In this document: one piece after another, positions 26,177 to 33,715 of the stretch | Layout of the letters: every line of letters starts with the position of its first letter | How positions within the stretch are numbered: position 1 is the first letter of the stretch | NCBI RefSeq assembly: GCF_000058485.1 | Contig: NC_008278.1 | Span: forward strand, 4,086,962-4,150,961 | Reading direction: 5' to 3' | Length of the DNA stretch: 64,000 nucleotides | Source of the DNA: Frankia alni ACN14a | GTDB lineage: Bacteria; Actinomycetota; Actinomycetes; Frankiales; Frankiaceae | Notes under the pieces: generated by a model | What the model was told of the DNA's origin: nothing | What the model saw: only the letters and a program-made list of their open reading frames with translations | Databases searched by the model: none | Program-made: the position numbers and the translations under genes

Positions 26177-26231
26177 GTTGCGGTGCGATGCGCGCGACCC
26201 AGGGCTAAGACCGTGCGGAACGCACCGCAAC
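26177..26231. repeat. Dispersed palindromic repeat, copy A
   Basis: Inverted 11-bp arms gttgcggtgcg (26177-26187) and cgcaccgcaac (26221-26231). The loop shares tgcgcgcg and agaccgtgc with a second copy at 55357-55416. Confidence 0.75.
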
Positions 26232-26637
26232 CGGCCCCACCCGGCTTCGCACTCACGCGTCCGGGCGGGCCGGGGCGAGGTCCCCGACCGCGGCCGTGAC
26301 GCGGACGGGATCCGGCCGGAGTCGGACCGCAGTTGCGGATGGTTTCGAGACACCCCCACCTGGTCGCAACGTACAAGCGGCACTATCATGCATCCAGTTT
26401 CGCATCTGCGGCATCGTCTACCAGCGGCGTCCGCAGGTGCGAGCGGGTTCCGTCGCCGTCGGAGTACTCCGCACGGCTCGGCGCCCGCGGCGACGACGGC
26501 GTCGCCATGGGTCGGTTCGGTGACGACGAGTGACATCGAGGCGTCCGACCGCACAGCCGACAGTGGATGTTCGTAGGGGCGGTCGACCGCGCGCGATGGC
26601 GCCGGCGACCGGCCGTGGTGCGTAGGAACGGGGATTC
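26232..26637. other. Intergenic region upstream of modA
   Basis: About 400 bp without a supported gene. It should contain the modA promoter; the stretch around 26380-26400 (cactatcatgcatccag) is less GC-rich. No molybdenum-cofactor riboswitch fold or ModE-type site was recognised. Confidence 0.4.
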
Positions 26638-27453
26638 GTGAGATTTCGCAGGGTGAAAACGGCGCTGGCGGTCGTGGCCAGCGCCGGTCTGCTCGCCGCC
26701 GGGTGTGGCAGCAGCGGGAGCGACGGGGGCACGGCCGCCACGCCGGCGCCCGCCACCACCAGTGCCTCCAGCGGTGTGACGGGCACGGTCACCGTGTTCG
26801 CCGCAGCGTCGTTGACCGGGACGTTCACGACGCTCGGCAAGCAGTTCGAGGCCGCCAACCCGGGGTCCACCGTGAAGTTCTCCTTCGCGGGCAGTTCCGC
26901 GCTGGCGCAGCAGATCACCTCCGGCGCGCCCGCGGACGTGTTCGCCGCGGCGAGCCCGGCGACGATGAAGACCGTCACCGACGCCTCGGAGAACTCCTCG
27001 GCGCCGAAGGTCTTCGTCCGCAACCAGCTCGTCATCGCCGTGCCGAAGGCCAACCCGAAGGGCATCACGGACCTGCCCGACCTGGCGAAGCCGGGCGTGA
27101 AGGTCGCGTTGTGCGCCGACGCGGTGCCCTGCGGCGCGGCGGCCAAGAAGGCGCTGGCCGCGGCCGGGGTGAACCTGACTCCCGTCACCCTCGAGCAGGA
27201 CGTCAAGTCGGCCCTCTCGAAGGTCACCCTCGGTGAGGTCGACGCGGCGCTGGTCTACCGCACGGACGCGAAGGCCGCGGGCGACAAGGTGACCGGCATC
27301 GAGTTCCCCGAGTCGGCGAAGGCCATCAACGACTACCCGATCGCCACTCTCAAGGCCGGCAAGAACGCCGCCGGCGGCAAGGCGTGGGTGGACTACGTCA
27401 CCTCCGACAAGGGCGAGGCGGTCCTGACCGCGGCCGGTTTCCAGGCCCCCTGA
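26638..27453 (+). CDS. modA: Molybdate ABC transporter substrate-binding lipoprotein
   Basis: 271 residues from GTG 26638. Lipobox LAAGC gives lipidated Cys23. VTVFAAASLTGTFTTLGKQFEAANPGSTVKFSFAGSSALAQQITSGAPADVFAAAS is the ModA signature; the Ser residues in AAASL and AGSSAL are those that bind MoO4 or WO4. QLVIAVPKANP and EVDAALVYRTDA follow as expected. A strong terminator hairpin lies 45 bp downstream and the next gene is on the other strand, so the usual modB permease and modC ATPase are absent here. It must share a permease encoded elsewhere or be an orphan. Confidence 0.92.
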   Translation: MRFRRVKTALAVVASAGLLAAGCGSSGSDGGTAATPAPATTSASSGVTGTVTVFAAASLTGTFTTLGKQFEAANPGSTVKFSFAGSSALAQQITSGAPADVFAAASPATMKTVTDASENSSAPKVFVRNQLVIAVPKANPKGITDLPDLAKPGVKVALCADAVPCGAAAKKALAAAGVNLTPVTLEQDVKSALSKVTLGEVDAALVYRTDAKAAGDKVTGIEFPESAKAINDYPIATLKAGKNAAGGKAWVDYVTSDKGEAVLTAAGFQAP

Positions 27454-27497
27454 TCCCCGCCACGGCCCGCGCCGGCCACCGGTAGCGGGCGGCATCT

Positions 27498-27541
27498 CGG
27501 CCACGGTTGCCCGGGAGAGTCATCCCGGGCAACCGTGGCCG
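27498..27541. terminator. Perfect 18-bp stem hairpin after modA
   Basis: Arms 27498-27515 and 27524-27541 (cggccacggttgcccggg and complement) with an 8-nt loop agagtcat. It ends about 100 bp before the convergent methyltransferase gene's stop and can serve both directions. Confidence 0.8.
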
Positions 27542-27642
27542 TCGCCATGTCCGGACGCCGGCCGCAGCGGCGGATGGCGGCCAGACGGGTGGCGTGCAGG
27601 CAGGTGGCGGTCAGCGGCGGGTGGCGGTCAGGCAGGTGGCGG

Positions 27643-28485
27643 TCAGCGGCGGGTGGCGACGAGGAAGCCGTCGGCGAGGGGGCCGGGCGCGGGGCGTCCG
27701 GCCTCGGCGGCGAGCTCGGAGCGTAGCCGAGCCTGGAGCACCTGCCAGCCGTGGCGGGGCAGCCAGTCGAGGGGGGACTCGCCGAGGCCGCCCTTGAGCA
27801 GGGTCGCGAACTCCGCCAGCTCCGGGGTGGCACGCAGCTCGTCGAGCAGCCACGTGTCGGCCTGGTACTCGAATCCCAGCAGGCTGCCCGGGACGGACAG
27901 CTCCCCGACGGTGGTGAGCAGGTGGGCGGCCGCCTCCGCGTCGAGGTAGGGCAGCAGGCCCTCGACGAGCCAGGTGGTGCGTTCCCGTGGCCGTAGGCCC
28001 GCGCGGGTCAGCGCGCTCGACCAGTCGCCGGCGAGATCGGCGGGGACGGTGATCCGCTCGGCACGCGCGGTGGCGTGCCGGGTGTCGAGGACCGCCTGCT
28101 TGAACGTCAGCATCTCCGGCAGGTCCACCTCGAACAGCCGGGTGCCGGCGGGCCAGGACAGCCGGTGGGCGCGGGTGTCCAGGCCCGCGGCGAGCAGGAC
28201 GAACTGGCGCTGGCCGGCGTCGGCGGCGCGGGTCAGGTAGTCGTCGAAGAAGCGGGTGCGTTGCACGCCGTGGGAGTCCACCACGTCGATGAAGCGGGCG
28301 AAGGCGCCGGCGGGGCCGGCGGCCGCCGGGCCACCGGCCGCCTCGACGAACGCCTCCGCGTAGGGGTCGTCGAAGAGCCGGTCGCGGCGCGCGCTCTCCC
28401 GGGCGCGGACCCACGCCATGCCGACGGCGGTCAGACCCACCCCGGCGGGAACCTCGATCTGATCGGACGCAGCCCTGAAGGTCAT
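27643..28485 (-). CDS. SAM-dependent methyltransferase (LCM/PPM family, TIGR00027 type)
   Basis: 280 residues from ATG 28485. TAVGMAWVRARESARRDRLFDDPYAEAFVEAAGG, then QFVLLAAGLDTRAHRL (SAM-binding motif I) and LFEVDLPEML (motif II Asp) are diagnostic of the large actinobacterial group of putative S-adenosylmethionine-dependent methyltransferases related to leucine carboxyl methyltransferase. WLVEGLLPYL is motif IV. Such genes are numerous in mycobacteria and Frankia and mostly act in secondary or lipid metabolism. Substrate unknown. Single gene. Confidence 0.88.
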   Translation of the reverse strand: MTFRAASDQIEVPAGVGLTAVGMAWVRARESARRDRLFDDPYAEAFVEAAGGPAAAGPAGAFARFIDVVDSHGVQRTRFFDDYLTRAADAGQRQFVLLAAGLDTRAHRLSWPAGTRLFEVDLPEMLTFKQAVLDTRHATARAERITVPADLAGDWSSALTRAGLRPRERTTWLVEGLLPYLDAEAAAHLLTTVGELSVPGSLLGFEYQADTWLLDELRATPELAEFATLLKGGLGESPLDWLPRHGWQVLQARLRSELAAEAGRPAPGPLADGFLVATRR

Positions 28486-28574
28486 AACTGACCGTAACTC
28501 CGTCCTCGCAACCGGGCCGCGCCGATGGTGACCCAGCGTCACTCATCGGGCGGCGCGTGGATGCGGGTCGCTGG

Positions 28575-29504
28575 TCAGAACGACACGTCGCCCGTCTCGG
28601 ACCTGCCGATCGTGTGGCAGGTGGAGCTGTCGCGCAGGTAGCCGAGGGCGAACGCCTGGGCGCGTTGGCGGGGAGAGCCGTGGGCGTCGGGGGCGCTGGC
28701 GGGCTCCTGGGCGAACCAGCCGCCGCGGGTGTCGCCGAGGCTGTAGAACAGCAGGGCGCCCTGCAGCGCGTCGCGGACGGCGATGCGCCCGGCGTCGTGC
28801 GCGGCGGAGGCCTGCCGACCGGCGAAGCAGTCGGCCTGGTTCTCCTCGGCGCGGGTGACGACTCCCAGGTTGCCGCCGATGCGGTCGCCGCGGTGGGACA
28901 GCTCGTGCATGAGGACGAACAGCGGGTAGGTGGGCCCGCCGACCTGCGCCAGCTCGTCGAGGAAGTCGACGCTGTAGGCGACCGTGTCGTCGAGCGTGCA
29001 GTACAACGCGTTGTCGGCGAACTGGCGGGGGTCGTTGACCTGCCGGCCACAGGCGTCGTCGGGCACCTCACCGTCGTGGTAGGGGACGAAGCGCGGCGCC
29101 GTCCAGGCGTCGCCGAGTTCGCCGTGCCAGAAGGTGTTCAGCGCGCCGGGGCAGCCGACCGGCTCGTTGATGAGCCGTTCGACGTCCTGCACGTCGCTGA
29201 CCTTGCCGCCGCACGACGGCTTCGACGCCGTCGTCGCGGCCGTGGACGACCCGCCGGCGTCCGTCCACGACCCGCCGGCGTCCGCCGACGGCCCGCCGAG
29301 GCCGCGCGCCGACGACCCACCGGCGTCCCGGCCGGACGACCCGCCGGTATCACGGTCGGACGACCCGCCGGTGGCGGTGCTCGTGCCGATGCTGCCGGCA
29401 GCGTTGAGGGGACCACCCGTCGCGGAGGCGTTGCAGCCGGCCAGAAGGCCGACAGACATGACGATCGCGGCCAAGGCCGCCCAGATGACCCGCACGACGG
29501 TCAA
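28575..29504 (-). CDS. Lipoprotein of the neutral zinc metallopeptidase (YpfJ-like) family
   Basis: 309 residues. Signal with lipobox LLAGC (Cys24). A linker of about 70 residues is made of six GGSS-type heptad/octad units encoded by a degenerate 21-24-bp repeat. The catalytic domain has HELSH (200-204), a match to HExxH, and ENQADCFAG, the family's following Glu motif that completes the zinc site, so activity is plausible. Four or more cysteines suggest disulfides outside the cell. The family (PF04228) is widespread but its substrate is unknown. Confidence 0.82.
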   Translation of the reverse strand: MTVVRVIWAALAAIVMSVGLLAGCNASATGGPLNAAGSIGTSTATGGSSDRDTGGSSGRDAGGSSARGLGGPSADAGGSWTDAGGSSTAATTASKPSCGGKVSDVQDVERLINEPVGCPGALNTFWHGELGDAWTAPRFVPYHDGEVPDDACGRQVNDPRQFADNALYCTLDDTVAYSVDFLDELAQVGGPTYPLFVLMHELSHRGDRIGGNLGVVTRAEENQADCFAGRQASAAHDAGRIAVRDALQGALLFYSLGDTRGGWFAQEPASAPDAHGSPRQRAQAFALGYLRDSSTCHTIGRSETGDVSF

Positions 29505-29572
29505 CCGTAGAGGCGATCGTTTGCGTCCGGGGAACCGTCGACGTCCCCGCGAAGGTCGTCGAGGGTGCGCCG

Positions 29573-29890
29573 CTATCGCGCCGGCGGGGCGCCGCGGGCC
29601 CGGGGGCGTCCGGGTGCCGGGCTCCCGGGTCCGCGCCGCGCCGCGCCCCTCTCCGCCAGGGCGACCCGGATAGCCGCAGGTAGAGCGACCGTGAAGGGGC
29701 TCATCACCGCCGCTGGGAGGCTGACGGGGACGGCCGCGAGGCCGGGCTCACCGGAGCACAGGGCGATGACGGTGATCGCGATCAGGATCGCGAGGCCGAC
29801 CAGCGCGGCCGCGGCGGTGAGCACTTTCACCAGAAGGTCGGCCGGTAAGGGGGGTGCTGGCACCGGCCCGTTCGGGGGACGTCGGGCCAT
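29573..29890 (-). CDS. Small membrane protein, unknown function
   Basis: 105 residues from ATG 29890, with GGAGGT 6 nt upstream. A short Pro-rich start (MARRPPNGPVPAPPLP) is followed by one clear membrane segment (about 22-42, LTAAAALVGLAILIAITVIAL), a second weaker hydrophobic stretch, and a basic Arg/Pro tail. No family is recognised. The good ribosome site and the motif-rich upstream region argue that it is real. It is distinct from any shadow frame because the hydrophobic pattern is regular. Confidence 0.6.
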   Translation of the reverse strand: MARRPPNGPVPAPPLPADLLVKVLTAAAALVGLAILIAITVIALCSGEPGLAAVPVSLPAAVMSPFTVALPAAIRVALAERGAARRGPGSPAPGRPRARGAPPAR

Positions 29891-29902
29891 GGGCGACCTC
29901 CA

Positions 29903-29971
29903 TCGAATGCAAAACCATCGTCGAATGCATCTGCACGTGCATGATGCCATGCCGAAGTACACTGCATCCGA
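29903..29971. promoter_or_regulatory. Three TCGAATGCA-like motifs upstream of the small membrane protein
   Basis: tcgaatgca at 29903-29911 and 29921-29929 in direct orientation, and tgcatccga (inverted, one mismatch) at 29963-29971, in an AT-richer stretch just before the ATG at 29890. The layout suggests a regulator binding site overlapping the promoter and leader. Confidence 0.45.
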
Positions 29972-30105
29972 CAAATGCGCCGGCCACGGCGGCTCAGGCC
30001 TGGCCTGGCCTGGCCGATCGGGCCGGGCTGAGCCGGGCTGGGGCTGAGCCGGTGCTGGGCCGGGCTGGGCTGGGCCGGGCCGAATCGGGCGCCGTCCCCT
30101 CTGAT

Positions 30106-30579
30106 TCAGGCGGGCGGCGGTGTCTGGCGAGCCTCCTGCAGACCCCGGGCGGCCAGGGCGTCCGCGCGTTCGTTGCCGGGGTCGCCGGCGTGCCCGCGGA
30201 CCCACAACCACTCGACCTCGTGTCGGGCGACGGCGGCCTCCAGCCGCTGCCACAGGTCGGCGTTGCGCACCGGCGTGCGGTCCTTCGTCAGCCAGCCGTT
30301 GCGCCGCCATCCGGCGATCCAGGTGGTGATCCCGCTGCGCAGGTAGGTGCTGTCGGTGTGCAGGCGCACCACGGACGGCCGGGTCAGTGCCTCCAGCGCC
30401 ATGATGGCCGCGGTGAGCTCCATCCTGTTGTTCGTCGTGCGCGCCGGCTCGCCGCCGTGCAGCTCCCGCTCGTGCTCGCCGTAGCGCAGCACCGCGCCCC
30501 AGCCGCCGGGCCCCGGATTGCCGCTGCACGCCCCGTCGGTATGGATGTCGACGGCGACGCGCCCGTCGCGCTGCGCCAT
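30106..30579 (-). CDS. rnhA: Ribonuclease HI
   Basis: 157 residues from ATG 30579; ATG 30591 or 30645 would add a poorly conserved leader. It cleaves the RNA strand of RNA-DNA hybrids. The four catalytic acidic residues are in place: Asp in [12 protein letters not shown], Glu in [10 protein letters not shown], Asp in LHTDSTYL and Asp in NERADALA. The basic loop ([20 protein letters not shown]) that grips the hybrid in E. coli RNase HI is present, unlike many minimal actinobacterial versions. Single gene. Confidence 0.93.
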
Positions 30580-30660
30580 GCCGCGCGACATTACCGCCCT
30601 GTGCGGGAGGCGTCGCGGCTGGTGCCTGTCCACCGTGCCGAGCATCCAGCCGCCGACCGC

Positions 30661-30695
30661 CGAACGACGAACGACGAACGACGAACGACGAACGA
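30661..30695. repeat. Five tandem 7-bp units (cgaacga)
   Basis: Perfect cgaacga x5 immediately before the dispersed repeat copy at 30697, about 80 bp upstream of the rnhA start. Such arrays change length by slippage. Confidence 0.85.
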
Positions 30696-30696
30696 C

Positions 30697-30723
30697 GATC
30701 CAAGTGTTCCGCGGAACCGCGCC
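30697..30723 (+). repeat. Dispersed repeat, copy 2 (GTGTTCCGCGGAACCGCGCC)
   Basis: gatccaagtgttccgcgg then aaccgcgcc; matches 55538-55565 closely and the minus strand of 15042-15069. Confidence 0.65.
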
Positions 30724-30829
30724 ACGGCCATCTCGCCCGCGCCGCGGGGCGGGGCAGGGCGCATGGGTCTACCGGGCCCCGGTTCACGTGACGCGGACAG
30801 GCCGCCCGATCACGATCGGCTACGCGGAC

Positions 30830-33112
30830 TCAGTCGAGGCCGACCGCGACGGCCAGCGTGGGGCGGACCGGGGCGGGCAGCCATCCCACCGCGGCGCGGC
30901 CGGGCACCTGGCGCCAGCCCAGCCCGGGGGTCAGCAGGGTCAGCGCGCCCGAGCCGTGCCGGCGCGCCAGCGGGATGCGTTCCTCCCAGCGGGCGGGGCC
31001 CGCGGCGGTCGGCTGGACGACTCCGACGACGAGCTCTCCCGGCAGCGTCGCCGTGCCGGCGCCAAGCTCCCCCGCGCCCGCCGGCTCCCCCGACGTGACC
31101 ACCAGCGTCGCGTCGATCACCGCCGGGCCGGCGATCGACGGGTCGGCGATCGACGGGTCGGCGATCGACGGGTCGACGCGGTCGCCGGCAGACGGTGTCA
31201 CCGGGAAGATCCGGGTCTGCGCGCCCAGGCGCACGTAGGCGGCCGCACCGGCGGCGGAGCCGGCGGGCAGGCGAGCGGTCAGGTGTACCCGGATCCGCTC
31301 GCCGCTGACCTGGCGCAACGCGGTGAACGAGCCGTAGAAGCTGGCGGGGGCTGCCGGGTCGGCGATCTCGTCCGGGCGCAGTCGGTACAGCGCCCGGCCC
31401 GGGACATCCTCGGGCAGGGTCGCCGTCGCGGGGCCGAGGTCCGCCGCGTACAGCACGCGGCCGTGCAGGTCCGGCCGGTTGCGCAGCGTCTGGTAGGGCA
31501 CCTGGGTGTACCGGCTGGGCACCTGGGGCGTCACGACGACCACCGCCGGGGCGGGAAAGCGGTCCGGGAGCAGGGCGGCGAGGAAGGCGTTGTGGTCGTT
31601 GACCCAGCGCTGCCCGTCGACCTTGCCGGGCACCGCCGACGCGGTGAGCAGGACCATCGTCACCACGACCACGCCGGCCGCGGTGGGCCGCAGCACGGCG
31701 GCCCACGGGAGGGCGGCGGCGGCCGACCACAGGCGGCGGGCGCCGTCCGCGGCGAGGATCAGGATCGGGGTCAGGGCGGCCAGGTGGTAGTGCGGGCCGA
31801 GCCCGTCGCGCAGCCCCGGCATCGCGAACGCCGAGCCCCACCAGAACAGATATCCGCCCGCGACCGCGACCACCGTCACCACGAGCAGCAGCCGCTGCGC
31901 CCGCCGCCGCGCGAGCACCGCCCCGACGGCGGCGAACCCGACCACCACCACGCCGCCGAACAGCCAGCCCGGCGCGGCGGTGCAGGTCTGCTCCAGAGCC
32001 CGCAGCGCGAGGTGGCGGGTGAAGGTGAACGTCGGCTCGGACGGCAGGATCCGCCGGGAACCGAAGCCGAAGCGGTCCAGCGGATCGGAGGCGGACAGCG
32101 GCATCCGCAGGGCGGAGCCCGTGACCAGCCGGCAGAACACCAGCAGCACGGCGACGAACGGCGCCGCGCCGAGGACCGCCCAGCCGACCCGCGCAGGTAT
32201 CGCCCGCGGCTGGCGGCGTAACCGCGCGAGCGCGAACACGACCACCCCGGTCAGCACCAGCACCGCGTCGAAGGGGCGCAGCAGCAGCGCGAAGCCCGCG
32301 CCGGCCCCGCCGGCGAGCAGCGAGCTCCGGGCGCCGGTGCGGGCCCCACGCAGCAGCGCCGCGCTGGCCAGGGTGAGGGTGGCCGCGCCGCAGGCGTAGG
32401 CCAGCGGCAGCGCAGTGTGCACGACGACGAGCGGCGACCCGGCCACCAGGGCCGCGGCCAGTACCGCGCTCGCCGCGTCGTCGAGCAGCTCCCGGGCCAG
32501 CCGGTACGTCCCGGCAACCCAGCCGGCGGCGACGAGGGCCGGCGCGACCGTCATGGTGCCGAACAGCGCCTGCGAGGCGGCGAGCAGCGCCGGCCAGCCG
32601 GGCAGGTACTTGGTGAACAGCCGGCCGTCGTGCTCGCCCGTCAGCCAGGGCCGGAAGAACGGCTCCATCGTGGCGGCGTCCAGGGTGAGGTGCCCGTCGA
32701 GCAGCATCCGGGCCTGCAGGACGTAGGCGGCCTCGTCGGCGTCGCCGGAGCCGTCGCGGAACAGCGTCGCCTGTAGGACGAGGCTCGCCGTGAACGAGCA
32801 GACGCAGATCACGGCGACGGCGAGCGCCGGCCGCGACCAGGCCGCCCGGCCCGACCCCCGGTCCGACCCGCCGACCCGCCCGCCCGGGCCCGACGGCCAC
32901 CGCAGTTGTACCCGCCGGTCCGGGGCGGACCGTGCCGCCGAGCTGGGCTGGCGCGGCACGGGCAGCGTCACCGGACCGGGGCTGCGCGTCGCCGGGGACG
33001 GGACGTCCGCCGCGGACTCGACCGCCACGGGCTCGACCGCCGACGGCCCCACTGCCGACGGCCCCACTGCCGCCCTGCGCGCCCGCGCCCACGGTGGTGA
33101 GCCCGCGCCCAT
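30830..33112 (-). CDS. GT-C-like polytopic membrane protein
   Basis: 760 residues from ATG 33112; the start is uncertain because the first 100 or so residues are low-complexity (SAVGPSAVEPVAVES) and coded by repeats. About ten hydrophobic segments follow. DADEAAYVLQARMLLDGHL after the first segment is the acidic loop of GT-C glycosyltransferases of the PMT/ArnT type, which use lipid-linked sugars, and RLFTKYLPGWPALLA fits as well. A C-terminal extracytoplasmic region (about 510-760) contains DPSIA x3, coded by a 15-bp tandem repeat at 31125-31180. Acceptor and donor unknown. Confidence 0.72.
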   Translation of the reverse strand: MGAGSPPWARARRAAVGPSAVGPSAVEPVAVESAADVPSPATRSPGPVTLPVPRQPSSAARSAPDRRVQLRWPSGPGGRVGGSDRGSGRAAWSRPALAVAVICVCSFTASLVLQATLFRDGSGDADEAAYVLQARMLLDGHLTLDAATMEPFFRPWLTGEHDGRLFTKYLPGWPALLAASQALFGTMTVAPALVAAGWVAGTYRLARELLDDAASAVLAAALVAGSPLVVVHTALPLAYACGAATLTLASAALLRGARTGARSSLLAGGAGAGFALLLRPFDAVLVLTGVVVFALARLRRQPRAIPARVGWAVLGAAPFVAVLLVFCRLVTGSALRMPLSASDPLDRFGFGSRRILPSEPTFTFTRHLALRALEQTCTAAPGWLFGGVVVVGFAAVGAVLARRRAQRLLLVVTVVAVAGGYLFWWGSAFAMPGLRDGLGPHYHLAALTPILILAADGARRLWSAAAALPWAAVLRPTAAGVVVVTMVLLTASAVPGKVDGQRWVNDHNAFLAALLPDRFPAPAVVVVTPQVPSRYTQVPYQTLRNRPDLHGRVLYAADLGPATATLPEDVPGRALYRLRPDEIADPAAPASFYGSFTALRQVSGERIRVHLTARLPAGSAAGAAAYVRLGAQTRIFPVTPSAGDRVDPSIADPSIADPSIAGPAVIDATLVVTSGEPAGAGELGAGTATLPGELVVGVVQPTAAGPARWEERIPLARRHGSGALTLLTPGLGWRQVPGRAAVGWLPAPVRPTLAVAVGLD

Positions 33113-33145
33113 CTCCCCCGCCCATCCCGTTCCGGAGCCGCACAA

Positions 33146-33715
33146 CCGTCCCCGGAACCATCCATCCGTCGCCGGAACCGTCCATCCGTCCCGGACTCCA
33201 TCGCGCCGGCCCCGGGTGCCGCTCAGCAGGTCGGCGGATCCCTCCCGCCGAGGTCGCCTTCCGCGGCGCCGACCGTCCCGTACCGCCTGCGCGGAATCGC
33301 GCCATCAGAGTAAAGCGCCCCTTTTCTGGATGTTCGCGAGGGGTGTCCGCAGCACCACGCCGTGTTTTCCAGCGGCCCCCTGACCTGCGGTGCCGAGGCC
33401 CCGGGGTAGCGCGGACGGCTCATTCCCGGGACGTCACGAGGCTGGCGGTGGCTGCGGGTGACCGGGCGCTGTCGCCGGCCGAGGTCAGGTCGCCGGCCGG
33501 GGTGAGATCGCCGGCCGGGGATCCGGCAGATCCGATGGACCTCCCCACCGGCCTCCACGATCTACGGCTGGAGGACCAGGCCTGCGGGTGGAGCCACGTC
33601 GACCACGAGACGGATCAGTCCGACGACGGTCGAATCCAGCCGCAGGGGTCGTTCGCGCGCCCGGCCGAGTCCAGCCAGGGCCTACCGCCCGCTACCAGGG
33701 CAGGGCGGCCGGCTG
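33146..33715. other. Intergenic region with tandem repeats
   Basis: About 570 bp between two minus-strand genes; no gene supported. It contains the 18-bp tandem repeat at 33471-33524 and atccatccgtc-like repeats at 33160-33190. The upstream signals of the GT-C-like gene should lie here. Confidence 0.5.
33471..33524 (+). repeat. Three tandem 18-bp units (gtcgccggccgaggtcag)
   Basis: Units 33471-33488, 33489-33506 and 33507-33524 share the tcgccggccg core with a few differences. Confidence 0.8.
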
